Assembly (NCBI RefSeq): GCF_000250675.2
Contig: NC_018681.1
Coordinates: forward strand, 5,704,001 to 5,768,000
Direction of reading: 5' to 3'
DNA length: 64,000 nucleotides
Origin: Nocardia brasiliensis ATCC 700358
GTDB lineage: Bacteria > Actinomycetota > Actinomycetes > Mycobacteriales > Mycobacteriaceae
Each line of letters opens with the position of its first letter. Within the stretch, counting starts at the first letter, position 1. The position numbers and the translations under genes were made by a program. A model generated the notes under the pieces. That model worked only from the letters and a program-made list of their open reading frames with translations. It ran no database searches and was not told the DNA's origin. Of this stretch, positions 53,916-62,833 are shown piece by piece.

Positions 53916-55703
53916 ATGCGAATGTCGAACGAAAACTTGCTGCACACTTCGGTTCTCGATCAGGCGAAGGAGGCCACGGCCTGGCTCGACAGTGCCGGAA
54001 AGCCACTGACCTATCAGGATTTGCTCGAGCGGTCCGGACAGCTCGCGAGGCGCCTCGCCGACGCGGGCGCCGGTCCCGGCAGGCGGGTCGCGCTGTTCCT
54101 GGAGCGCGGGCCCGACATGGCGATCGCTATGCTCGGCGTGCTGCGCGCCGGTGCGGCTTTCGTGCCGCTCGGCCTGCAGGAGCCCGCCCCGCGGCTGGCG
54201 CTGATCCTCGCGGACTGCGCACCGGCCGTGACGCTGGTACACGACGCGACGGCGGACCGGTTCCGGCAGCACCATGTCCGCACACTCCATGTCGCCGGCG
54301 CTGGCGAGGACGAACCTGCCGACACCGGTGCACCGGACGATCCCGCGTACGTCGTGTACACCTCCGGATCGTCCGGCACGCCCAAAGGCGTTGTCGTCGA
54401 ACACCGTAACCTCACGCCGCATCTGACCTGGCTCGCCGAGCGACTACCACTCGGGCCGGGCGATCGGCTGTTGCAGGTGGCACCGTACACATTCGACGCG
54501 TCGCTGACCGACTTCTTCTGGCCGCTCGGCGCGGGCGCCACGGTGATCTCGCTCGCCGAGGGCGAACATCTGGACCCGCTCGCCATCGCGACCGCGCTCG
54601 TCGAGCACGAGATCACCGCGGTTCGGCTTCCCCCGGCGCTATTGTCGCTCCTGCTCGACGAACCGGCATTCGGCAAGGCCACCGGCCTGCGGTACCTGAT
54701 CAGCGGCGGGGATCGGCTGCCGACCTCGGTGGCCCGCCGAATCACCGAATTACTGCCCGGGGTAAGGCTTTTCAACCGGTACGGACCGACCGAAGCGGCC
54801 GTGGCGGTGACATACCACGAGTTCGACGCCGGCACCGACGACGGGCCGGAGGTGCCGATCGGGCGGGGCATCACCGGGGCCGAGCTGCGTATCTCGCCGG
54901 ACGAGGAGTTGCTCATCGGCGGCGCTTGTGTCGCGCGCGGCTACCTCGGCGACGCCGCGTTCACAGCGGAGCGTTTCGTCCGGCTGCCGAACCGGGGCCG
55001 GGTGTTCCGGTCCGGTGATCGCGTCCGGATGACCGCTGCGGGTGTGCTGGAGTTCCTCGGCCGCGACGACGATCAGGTCCAGATCAACGGACTCCGGGTC
55101 GAGATCGGGGAAGTACAGTCCGCGCTGCGCGCGCATCCCGACGTCGCGGATTCGGTGATCCTGCCCCAGGATCAGACGCTCGCCGGGTACGTGGTGGCCG
55201 CGGCGCACCAGCCGTCGGCCGAGGCGATACAGGACTATCTGCGGGACCGGCTGCCGGGGCACATGGTGCCCAGCGCGATCACGTTCGTGGATCGGCTGCC
55301 GATGACCGACCGGGGCAAAGTGGATCTCGCGGCCTTGCGCGCCACGCACGGCACGAGCACAGTGCGCACCATGAACAGCACCGCCCGCACCGCGGGACCG
55401 GTGCGAGAAGTGGTTCGACGGGTGTGGTCGCAAGTGCTGGGCGGCGTCGAATTGCGCGAACACGACGACTTTTTCCACCGCGGCGGACATTCACTGCTCG
55501 CCGTGCACGCGGTGAGCCGGATCCGCGCCGATCTGGGCCACCACGTGCCGATGCGGATCATGTTCGAGAAGACGACCCTCGGCGAGTTCACCAAGGCCGT
55601 CACGAAGATCATCGGCTCCGCCGAGACGGCACCGCGGGCGCAGGAGGCCCGCGGTGCCGGTGGACGGTCGAAAACCCTTATCCCGGAGCAGGTCCGGGAA
55701 TGA
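53916..55703 (+). CDS. Free-standing NRPS adenylation-carrier protein (A-PCP)
   Basis: A 595-residue protein. The adenylation domain has TSGSSGTPKG at 149-158, FDASLTDFFWPL at 193-204, YGPTE at 289-293, RSGDRVRMTAAG and the catalytic lysine K468 in TDRGKVD. It activates an amino acid as the adenylate and loads it on the carrier domain, whose phosphopantetheine Ser526 sits in HRGGHSLLAV. The amino acid cannot be predicted reliably by eye. Having no condensation domain, it must donate its amino acid to the separate condensation proteins. Its end overlaps the regulator gene by 26 bases on the opposite strand. Confidence 0.9.
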   Translation: MRMSNENLLHTSVLDQAKEATAWLDSAGKPLTYQDLLERSGQLARRLADAGAGPGRRVALFLERGPDMAIAMLGVLRAGAAFVPLGLQEPAPRLALILADCAPAVTLVHDATADRFRQHHVRTLHVAGAGEDEPADTGAPDDPAYVVYTSGSSGTPKGVVVEHRNLTPHLTWLAERLPLGPGDRLLQVAPYTFDASLTDFFWPLGAGATVISLAEGEHLDPLAIATALVEHEITAVRLPPALLSLLLDEPAFGKATGLRYLISGGDRLPTSVARRITELLPGVRLFNRYGPTEAAVAVTYHEFDAGTDDGPEVPIGRGITGAELRISPDEELLIGGACVARGYLGDAAFTAERFVRLPNRGRVFRSGDRVRMTAAGVLEFLGRDDDQVQINGLRVEIGEVQSALRAHPDVADSVILPQDQTLAGYVVAAAHQPSAEAIQDYLRDRLPGHMVPSAITFVDRLPMTDRGKVDLAALRATHGTSTVRTMNSTARTAGPVREVVRRVWSQVLGGVELREHDDFFHRGGHSLLAVHAVSRIRADLGHHVPMRIMFEKTTLGEFTKAVTKIIGSAETAPRAQEARGAGGRSKTLIPEQVRE

Positions 55704-56376
55704 GGCCGAGATGCTCGGGGCGCACCAGGTCGAACTTCAGCGCCTGCGTGACCAGGGTGACCCGTTTCCACGCCCTGGTCATGCCGCGCGGGGCCACGAT
55801 CCCGAGTTTCGTTGCCAGATAGTCGATGTGGTAGTTGACCGCCGAGCGACCGAGCGGCCGCGCGGCGGCGGACAACCGGGCCGAGACCTGTGCCGGGGTA
55901 GGTACCGCCGCGACACCACAGTCCCGCAATCCCGGCTCGCACAGACAGACCAGCACCTGGAAATACCGGCTTTCCTCGTCCAGCAACGGAATTCCGGCGC
56001 CATCCGGCTCGGCGGTGGCTCCGTGTTCGGGGGCGTAGACGGTGAAGCTGTTGCCTCCGCCACCCACGCTCAGCGTCACCCGGCTCAGTTCGAAGGGAAT
56101 CGGCACCCCGGCGCGGCCGGGCCGCACCTTCACGTATTCCCCTGCCCCTTCCAGGTTCTCCACGCAGTAGGTACCCACCGTGCCGCAGTTCGACATCAGC
56201 CAGTAGTCACCGAAGGCATGGATCCGGCCCGCGGTCAGCTCCTGGTCGGCGCCGACGGCGATCTCCCCGCCCTGCCAGCCGAACAGCACGCTGTCGCCGT
56301 TGGGTAATTCCACGACCGGCGCCTGCCCGTCGAGGCAGATCAGCAGTGACCGGTCGGTGCGTTCAGCCCGCGACAT
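55678..56376 (-). CDS. Putative FHA-like / HTH regulator
   Basis: A 232-residue protein. The first 110 residues resemble an FHA-like beta sandwich (LPNGDSVLFGWQGGEIAV, GDYWLMSNCGTVGTY), and the last 100 contain a helical region (PTPAQVSARLSAAARPLGRS, AVNYHIDYLATKLGI) that may bind DNA. ATG 56376 was chosen because it overlaps the upstream condensation gene's stop by 14 bases and coding bias begins there; the longer frame to 56502 does not look coding. Phosphothreonine binding by the FHA part would link it to a kinase, but no kinase is near. It may control the cluster. Confidence 0.55.
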   Translation of the reverse strand: MSRAERTDRSLLICLDGQAPVVELPNGDSVLFGWQGGEIAVGADQELTAGRIHAFGDYWLMSNCGTVGTYCVENLEGAGEYVKVRPGRAGVPIPFELSRVTLSVGGGGNSFTVYAPEHGATAEPDGAGIPLLDEESRYFQVLVCLCEPGLRDCGVAAVPTPAQVSARLSAAARPLGRSAVNYHIDYLATKLGIVAPRGMTRAWKRVTLVTQALKFDLVRPEHLGLIPGPAPG

Positions 56377-57604
56377 GGCCGGTGTCCACAAAGGATTCGC
56401 GGATGGCGTGGGCGATTCCGGTCGCGGCGGCGGTGGGCACGATCGTCGGATCGTGATCGATGCGCACCGACAACTCCCCCTCGTCATGGACGGCCATGAC
56501 AACCACCGGGTCCTCGACCCGGTTGCCCGACGGATATCTGAACGTGCCGGCCACGCCGTCCAGCACCGGCACCGGGCGATGCGTGCGATCGACGACGGTC
56601 AGCACGAGATCGAGGTGGCCGGTCCACGGCGCCTGGGACGCCCGGGCGGCCCGGACGACTTCGTCGAACGGGGTGTCCACGAATTCCAGGTCCTCCCACC
56701 AACTCTCGCGAATACCGTCGTCCTGCGGGTTGGCCAGTACCGTGTTGATGAAGCAGCCGACCACCCCCGCCTCGTCGTGGCCGCCCCAGGTATAGGCGAC
56801 AGGCGCGGTGCCCGGTATCCGGGCCAGCGCCGTGTGGCAGGCGGCCAGCAACACCGAGAACGGCCGATCCGTGGCCGATTCCGGCAGCGCGACGTGCTGC
56901 CAGGCGGTGGCCAGCCCACCCGGCTCCCCCGCGTCCCGGTTGCTGCCCCACCGCCCGGGTCCGGCGTCACGCACCCGGGACATCCAGTGCGCCAACGCCT
57001 CCGGAGTGCTGGCCGCGTGTTCCTTCGCGAGCCGCCGCTGCACCACCTCCCGATAGCGGCCCAGTTCGGTGGCGGCGACCGAATCCGGGATCTGCACCGA
57101 GCTCTGATAAGCGGACATCAGCTCGTCCAGCACCAGGCCGGTGGATTCGCCGTCACAGACGAGGTGGTCGAATCCGAGGGCCAGCAGGTCCCGTTGCTCG
57201 TTCCTGGCCAGCAGCACCCGGAACGAACCACGCCCGGCGGGCCAGTCGGCCAAGGCGGCCCAGACCGCGCTGTCGGTATCCGCGGACACGATTTCCTGCA
57301 CGATCGGATCCGCGGGTACCGGACCGATCCGCAGTACGGGCACGCCGCCGACCGTGTCCGCCACCCCGCGCAACGCCGGATGCCGCAGCAGAACCGAGCG
57401 CGTCGCTCGTTCCAGCCGGGCGATCGACAACAAGCCGGGCGGGAATTCCATGAAGACCGGCAGGATCCTGACCCGATCGAGTGGGTCGGCGGACCTGGTG
57501 TGGTGGAACCTGCGCTGGGCGCCGGTCAGCGGCATCAGCTCGTCGGCTCCCTTGTCCACGTTCGCGAAATGTTTGAGATAGGTCCTGGTGATACTCCGAT
57601 GCAA
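56363..57604 (-). CDS. Stand-alone condensation-domain protein
   Basis: A 413-residue protein of the condensation/acyltransferase fold. The HHxxxDG motif is altered: the sequence is FDHLVCDGES, so the first His is Asp while the second His and the DG pair remain. Further condensation signatures include MPLTGAQRRFHH near the N-terminus. It may catalyse amide formation, an off-loading transfer, or an epimerisation-like or esterification step. It is translated just before the regulator gene and 51 bases after the thioesterase gene on the same strand. Confidence 0.8.
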   Translation of the reverse strand: MHRSITRTYLKHFANVDKGADELMPLTGAQRRFHHTRSADPLDRVRILPVFMEFPPGLLSIARLERATRSVLLRHPALRGVADTVGGVPVLRIGPVPADPIVQEIVSADTDSAVWAALADWPAGRGSFRVLLARNEQRDLLALGFDHLVCDGESTGLVLDELMSAYQSSVQIPDSVAATELGRYREVVQRRLAKEHAASTPEALAHWMSRVRDAGPGRWGSNRDAGEPGGLATAWQHVALPESATDRPFSVLLAACHTALARIPGTAPVAYTWGGHDEAGVVGCFINTVLANPQDDGIRESWWEDLEFVDTPFDEVVRAARASQAPWTGHLDLVLTVVDRTHRPVPVLDGVAGTFRYPSGNRVEDPVVVMAVHDEGELSVRIDHDPTIVPTAAATGIAHAIRESFVDTGHVAG

Positions 57605-57655
57605 GACTGACCTCCACTCTCTGTTGTTCCACCGCCCCGGCGACCCCCACGCCGT

Positions 57656-58405
57656 TCATCTGGTCACGCCGCGCTCGGCTCGAATCAGGTCGGCGCGTAC
57701 GGTGTCGCTGAGCAGCCTGCCCAGGCCGTCGGGGTCCGCCCGGGTGTGGAAATGACCTCCCGGCCGTCTGAGCGACTCGAAGGCCCCGTCGGTATGTTCC
57801 TGCCATCCCGCCATCAAGTCCCCGCCACTCGACTCCTCGGTACCGGCGATGGCGGTGACGGGGCAACGCAGCCGGGGGCGGGGGGCGTGCTCGTAGGTCT
57901 CCAGCACCTGGAGATCCGCGCGATAGCAGGCCAGTGCGGCGGCCCGCAGATCCTTGTCGGAATCGGTCGCGGCGGGCAGTGGGCCCCAGAGCCGTTCGAT
58001 CTGGGCACGCAGCTCCGCATCGTCGAGCAGGTGCAACGGCGCGGGCCGCGCGCGCAGTGGCGGCGGCGGGCACGAGGAGACGAAAAGCCGTAACGGCTTC
58101 GCCCCCAAGGCTCTTGCCACCTCGTAGGCGACGAGCGCGCCCAGGCTGTGACCGAACAGCGCGAACGGTGGGGTGAACTGCACCCGCTCGAGGATCTCGT
58201 GTACCAACTCCGGCATCGACGTGAACGCCTGCGCCCCGAGATTGTGCGCCCGGCCCGGCGGCTGGACGGCCACCAGTCGTAAGGCGGGCGTGTACGCGGC
58301 CCATCGCGCGTACTCCCCCGCCGCGCCGCCCGCGTGCGGAAAGCAGTATAGGGTGGCCACCGCGGTGGCCGGTGCCGGGCGTTCGATCACCCGCAATCCG
58401 GTCAT
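57656..58405 (-). CDS. Type II thioesterase
   Basis: A 249-residue editing thioesterase of the alpha/beta-hydrolase fold. It starts LYCFPHAGGAAGEYARW and has the nucleophile elbow FGHSLGALVAYE (Ser87), and a C-terminal His in GGHFHT. Such enzymes remove wrong acyl groups from carrier domains. Its start codon overlaps the stop of the KS-containing gene by four bases, so it is translated with it. A second one lies at 61293. Confidence 0.9.
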   Translation of the reverse strand: MTGLRVIERPAPATAVATLYCFPHAGGAAGEYARWAAYTPALRLVAVQPPGRAHNLGAQAFTSMPELVHEILERVQFTPPFALFGHSLGALVAYEVARALGAKPLRLFVSSCPPPPLRARPAPLHLLDDAELRAQIERLWGPLPAATDSDKDLRAAALACYRADLQVLETYEHAPRPRLRCPVTAIAGTEESSGGDLMAGWQEHTDGAFESLRRPGGHFHTRADPDGLGRLLSDTVRADLIRAERGVTR

Positions 58406-60918
58406 GACGCACTCGCCGAGTCGCGCAGGTGCTCTTCGATCAACGCGGTGAGCTCTCGCACCGATGGCGCGAGGTACATCGACCGCACCTCCAGTTCCAC
58501 CGGCAGCAACTCCCCGAGCTTGATCACCAGGTCGGTCGCGACCAGCGAATCCCCGCCGAGATCGAAGAAGCTGTCCGCCGGGTCGACGTCCGGCAAGCCG
58601 AGGAATTCGGTGAACAGCATGGCCACCGTCTGTTCTGTGTTCAGACCGGCCGCAGGCGTGGACGGTCGCGCCGGGGCAGCGGTCTCCGCCGTCAGCAGAT
58701 AGGGCTGCCGCTGGAACGGGTAGGCGGGCAGCGCGACCCTTCTCACCTGTCCTGTATGAGCTGCTGCCCAGTCGATCGGCAGCCCGGCGAGCCACAGCTC
58801 ACCGAGTGCGGCCAGTGGATCGGCGACCGTGACGACGATGTGCTCCGACGTCCACCGGGGATGCTCCCGCAGGCGCGTGGACAACCCCGCGTCGTCGATC
58901 GCCAGGAACAGCCGGCCCGGCGTATCCAGAGCGGCGCGGATCTCGTCGTCGCCACAGTCCGGATGCAGAGTGAGGTCCGGATCCAGTCCGAGGGCCCGCC
59001 ATTGCCGCAGCACCTCCGCTTCGGCCGTCTCCCGCACCAGCAGGGCGACGGCTCGCGTATCTCTGGCGTGCTCGCCGGTGACCAGTCGCTCCGGCGCAGC
59101 ACCGCCGAGCACCCGCAGCGCGTCCTGCCGGTCACGCACCACCGCGTACCGGCGGTAGCCGTGTAGTCGCCTGCCGACCTGCAGCGTCCACGCCACATCC
59201 GCCAGTTCGAGCTCGGGCTGATCGCCGAACCAGCCGGAGAGCCGCGCCGTCAGCTCGTCGAGGGCCGCCGGGGTGTGCGCGGACAGCACCAGCAGTTGGG
59301 CCTGCGCGGTCACCTCCCGCGGCAGCGTCGCCGGCGGCTGCTCCAGCACGACGTGCGCGTTGCCACCGCCGAGCCCGCGCGCGGTGACACCGGCCCGGCG
59401 CGGCAGCCCGGCGGGCGCCCATGGCGTCGGCTCGGTCACCACGGCGAACGGGCCCGCCGTGAAGTCGATGTCGGGGTTCGGCTCGGAGTAATGCAGGCTC
59501 GGCGGAATGACCCCGTGTTCCACGGCCAGTACCGTCTTGATGAATCCCGCGATGCCCGCGGCGGCATCGGTATGCCCGATATTTCCCTTCACCGAGCCGA
59601 GCAGGCACGGCTGCTCGCGTGAATTCCCGTCGGCGAACGCCTGATTCAGCCCGGCGACCTCGATCGGATCGCCGACCCGGGTGCCGGTGCCGTGGGCCTC
59701 GACGTAGGTGATGGACGAGGGCGTGACGCCTGCCGCCTGCTGCGCGGCGCGCACCACCTCGAACTGCCCGCGAACGCCCGGCGCGGTGAACCCCGCCCGG
59801 TCCCTGCCGTCATTGTTCACCGCGGAACCACGCAGCACGGCATGGATGTGGTCCCCGTCGGCGATCGCCTCGGACAACCGCTTCAGCACCGCGATCCCGC
59901 ATCCCTGACCACCGATCACGCCGTCCGCGGCCGCGTCGAACGGGCGGCACGCACCGGTGGGCGAGGTGATTCCGCCGATTCGGTAGTTGTCCAGCGCGGC
60001 GGGCAGCCGCACCGAACTGCCACCGGCCAGTGCGAGATCGCATTCCCCGGCGAGCAGTGCCCGCGCGGCGTAATGCACGGCATACAGCGAAGTCGCGCAC
60101 GCCGCCTGCACGTTGGTGGCCGGTCCACGCAGGCCCAGCTTGTAGGCGATGCGACTGGCCAGATAGTCACTGGTGCTGCCGGTCAAGATGTCCCAGGTGG
60201 TGATCGAGCCGTCTTCGAGTTGCCTGGCCCGCAGGGTCTCGGTGTAGGTGGACAGGCTGCATCCGGCGTAGATGCCGATCAGGCCGGGGAATCGGTCCGG
60301 GTCGTATCCGGCGCCCTCGATCGCCTCGACCGCACATTCCAGCAGCACCCGATGCTGCGGATCGATCAGTAGCGCCTCGCGCGGGGTATACGCGAAATAG
60401 CTCGCGTCGAACCATTCCGGTTTCTGCAGCAGTCCACCCGCTGGCACATATTCCCGCTTGCTGCCACCGGGACCAGTAATGCTTTTCGGCGAGAAACGGC
60501 TGACACTATCCACGCCCGATACCAGATTTTCCCAGAACTGGCCGATATCCGCCGCATCCGGAAAACGACAGGCGAGTCCGATGACAGCAATATCCGTTTC
60601 ACGTCGATCGACCCCCGGATGAACAGACTCGGAACTGCCGGCTTTTTCGTTCGCAATTACCTTCGACTGCTCTTTTGTTGATCCATCAAGGAATGCGGCA
60701 CACGACCGGATAGTGGTATGGGTGAACAATTCCGTCAAGGTCGGGCGGATACCGATGCGCTGCGCGATCTGCTCTCGCACCAGCTGCATGAGCATCGAGT
60801 ACCCACCGACTTCGAAGAAGTTGTCGAGCACGTCGACCTCGTCGAGTTCGACTACGTCACACCAAATTTCGGCGAGGATACGCTCCGTCTGGGTGACCGG
60901 GGGCTGACGGGTACTCAT
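58402..60918 (-). CDS. PKS protein: carrier-KS-carrier, no acyltransferase
   Basis: An 838-residue protein. The N-terminal carrier domain has FFEVGGYSML (Ser41; the usual His/Asp before Ser is Tyr). The ketosynthase spans about 108-535, with active Cys274 in VQAACATSLY, His409 in VEAHGTGT and His449 in KGNIGH. After the KS-associated domain the usual acyltransferase is missing: the sequence goes from LLVLSAHTPAALDELTARL and VAWTLQVGRRLHGYRRYAVV to a linker that ends in VALPAYPFQRQPY, the normal post-AT signature. A second carrier follows (LGGDSLVA, Ser791). A malonyl-type extender must be loaded in trans. The N-terminal carrier probably brings in an aminoacyl or acyl group from the NRPS proteins. 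Confidence 0.85.
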   Translation of the reverse strand: MSTRQPPVTQTERILAEIWCDVVELDEVDVLDNFFEVGGYSMLMQLVREQIAQRIGIRPTLTELFTHTTIRSCAAFLDGSTKEQSKVIANEKAGSSESVHPGVDRRETDIAVIGLACRFPDAADIGQFWENLVSGVDSVSRFSPKSITGPGGSKREYVPAGGLLQKPEWFDASYFAYTPREALLIDPQHRVLLECAVEAIEGAGYDPDRFPGLIGIYAGCSLSTYTETLRARQLEDGSITTWDILTGSTSDYLASRIAYKLGLRGPATNVQAACATSLYAVHYAARALLAGECDLALAGGSSVRLPAALDNYRIGGITSPTGACRPFDAAADGVIGGQGCGIAVLKRLSEAIADGDHIHAVLRGSAVNNDGRDRAGFTAPGVRGQFEVVRAAQQAAGVTPSSITYVEAHGTGTRVGDPIEVAGLNQAFADGNSREQPCLLGSVKGNIGHTDAAAGIAGFIKTVLAVEHGVIPPSLHYSEPNPDIDFTAGPFAVVTEPTPWAPAGLPRRAGVTARGLGGGNAHVVLEQPPATLPREVTAQAQLLVLSAHTPAALDELTARLSGWFGDQPELELADVAWTLQVGRRLHGYRRYAVVRDRQDALRVLGGAAPERLVTGEHARDTRAVALLVRETAEAEVLRQWRALGLDPDLTLHPDCGDDEIRAALDTPGRLFLAIDDAGLSTRLREHPRWTSEHIVVTVADPLAALGELWLAGLPIDWAAAHTGQVRRVALPAYPFQRQPYLLTAETAAPARPSTPAAGLNTEQTVAMLFTEFLGLPDVDPADSFFDLGGDSLVATDLVIKLGELLPVELEVRSMYLAPSVRELTALIEEHLRDSASAS

Positions 60919-61292
60919 GGCATCACATCCTGATGTCGTCTGCTTCCATGACCATTCGATACTGCCCGGCGATAAGCCGATATTGCCCAGCGGTTGCCGT
61001 GCTCAGTGAATATCGCCCGGCGTGGGAGGGATAATCACGCCCCCAGCTCGATAAACTCCGGCAGCGTTCCCGATCGACCCGATCGCGATCGCCCCAATAC
61101 CAGCAAGCTTAACCACACCAGACCTGCGGAACAACAGCTTCATCCGCAATATGTCAGGTACCCGTCCGCCATTGTTGAAGCCTTTACAGTGACTTGGCCG
61201 CCGAGTACGCTGCGAACTGGCACTGGGGTTGTCGAGATACGTCGAGATACGTCCTGAATGACGAGGTCCGACGAGGAAAGATAAGGGTAGCC
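60919..61292. other. Divergent promoter region of the biosynthetic cluster
   Basis: 374 bases between the KS gene (minus) and the thioesterase gene (plus). No gene. It is AT-richer than the genes and should contain both promoters. A tandem repeat lies at 61231-61253. Confidence 0.5.
61231..61253. promoter_or_regulatory. Tandem TCGAGAT repeat, SARP-like site candidate
   Basis: GTCGAGATAC occurs twice in direct succession, then GTC. SARP activators bind tandem heptamers beginning TCGAG; here TCGAGAT repeats at a 10-base period, close to a helical turn. It lies about 40-60 bases upstream of the thioesterase start, a plausible activator position. No SARP gene is in view. Confidence 0.4.
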
Positions 61293-62003
61293 ATGGGTAC
61301 ACATCAGCTGTTTCTCGCTTGTCTGCCTTTCGCGGGCAGTGGTGCCGGATTCTTCCGAGAATGGGAAAAACTGGACATCCCGGAGGTCACCGTGCTTCCG
61401 GTCCAGTTGCCGGGACGCGAGGAGCGATTCCCGGACGACCCGTTCACCGAGGTCGCCGACGCCGTCGCCGAACTGACACCGAAGATCCTGGCCGACGCCG
61501 GCGAACACGCGGCCATCGCGTTGTTCGGGCACAGCCTCGGCGCGGTGCTCGCCTACGAGATCGCCCGGGAACTCGAACGGATCGGTCACCCCGGATTGCG
61601 TCACCTGTTCGTCAGCGGATCACCGGGTCCGCACAACGGACGGACCGAACGAGCTACCGGCCTGGCCGACGCGGAGTTCCTGGCCGGGGTACAACGATTC
61701 GCCGGTTACCGGCATGCCGCCTTCGACGATCCGGAACTGGTCGAGGTCCTGCTTCCGGTGCTCCGCGCCGATGTGGCGATGCACGAGAACTACCGCGCCA
61801 CCAGCACCGAGCCGCTCGCGGTGCCGATCACCGCCCTGCGCGGCGAAGCAGACGAACTCGTCGCCCGGGAACAGGCCGAACAATGGACCACGGTGACCCG
61901 CGGTCCGTTCGCCTACCGGGAACTTCCCGGCGGCCATATGTATCTGGTCGACGAGCCGGAACAGCTGCTGAGTCTGATAGCCGGGAGCTCGGCATGGGGC
62001 TGA
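61293..62003 (+). CDS. Type II thioesterase (second copy)
   Basis: A 236-residue editing thioesterase. It begins LFLACLPFAGSGAGFFREW and has the nucleophile elbow FGHSLGAVLAYE (Ser81) and a GGHMYL histidine. It differs clearly from the first (57656) and so is not a recent duplicate. ATG 61293 was chosen because the family starts about there. Its end overlaps the SDR gene by ten bases. It is the first gene of the plus-strand arm of the cluster. Confidence 0.9.
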   Translation: MGTHQLFLACLPFAGSGAGFFREWEKLDIPEVTVLPVQLPGREERFPDDPFTEVADAVAELTPKILADAGEHAAIALFGHSLGAVLAYEIARELERIGHPGLRHLFVSGSPGPHNGRTERATGLADAEFLAGVQRFAGYRHAAFDDPELVEVLLPVLRADVAMHENYRATSTEPLAVPITALRGEADELVAREQAEQWTTVTRGPFAYRELPGGHMYLVDEPEQLLSLIAGSSAWG

Positions 62004-62818
62004 CCGGCAAGACCGCGGTCATCACCGGCGCGGCCCGCGGCCTCGGCCGCGCCTGCGCGCTCCGGTTCGCCGACGAAGGCGCAGACCTGCTGCTGCTGGA
62101 CATCACCAGGGATCTCGCCGACGTGCCCTATCCACTCGGATCGGCCGGCCAGCTGAAACACACTGCGGCCCTGTGTGAACGCGCGGGCGCCGCGACCGTG
62201 ACCGCCGCCGTCGACGTGCGCGACGCGCACCAGTGCGCGCTGGCGGTGGACCAGGCGCTGGACCGATTCGGCACGGTGGACGTGCTGGTCAACAATGCCG
62301 GAATCGCCTCGCCCTCCGGGAAGATCGCCCATGACATCACCGAGCGGGAGTGGTCGCTCATGCTCGACGTCGACCTCTCCGGCGCCTGGCGAATGATGAA
62401 GGCGGTCGCCCCGGTGATGGTCCAACGCAGATCCGGCAGCATCATCAACGTGTCCTCGACTGCGGGCACGGTCGGATATCGGCATTTCGCGAGCTACGTG
62501 GCGGCCAAGCACGGGTTGATCGGACTGACCAAGGCCGCGGCGCTGGACTACGCCCCGATGCGGGTACGGGTGAACGCGTTGTGTCCCGGCTCGGTCCGGG
62601 ACGACCCCGTGCTGGAAGGCCGGATGCTCGCCGAGATCGCCCGATCGCTGGAGGTTCCGGTCGCCGAGCACGAGCAGATTTTCGTCCAGGATCAGCCGAT
62701 GAACGCGCTGATCGATCCGTCCGACATCGCGAGCGCGGCGCTGTGGCTCGCGACGGACGAATCCCGCCAAGTCACCGGCAGCGTGCTGACCGTGGACGGC
62801 GGCTTCACCTCCCGATGA
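61994..62818 (+). CDS. Short-chain dehydrogenase/reductase
   Basis: A 274-residue classical SDR. The cofactor motif is VITGAARGLGRA, NNAG is present in LVNNAGIAS, and the catalytic Ser and Tyr-x-x-x-Lys are in VSSTAGTVGY and SYVAAKHG. An insertion after the second strand (RDLADVPYPLGSAGQLKHTA) resembles mycofactocin-linked SDRs, whose NAD is held tightly. It may reduce a ketone made by the KS or oxidise an alcohol. It is translated with the thioesterase and lies 15 bases before the NRPS gene. Confidence 0.85.
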   Translation: MGLTGKTAVITGAARGLGRACALRFADEGADLLLLDITRDLADVPYPLGSAGQLKHTAALCERAGAATVTAAVDVRDAHQCALAVDQALDRFGTVDVLVNNAGIASPSGKIAHDITEREWSLMLDVDLSGAWRMMKAVAPVMVQRRSGSIINVSSTAGTVGYRHFASYVAAKHGLIGLTKAAALDYAPMRVRVNALCPGSVRDDPVLEGRMLAEIARSLEVPVAEHEQIFVQDQPMNALIDPSDIASAALWLATDESRQVTGSVLTVDGGFTSR

Positions 62819-62833
62819 GCAGGAGGACCACCC

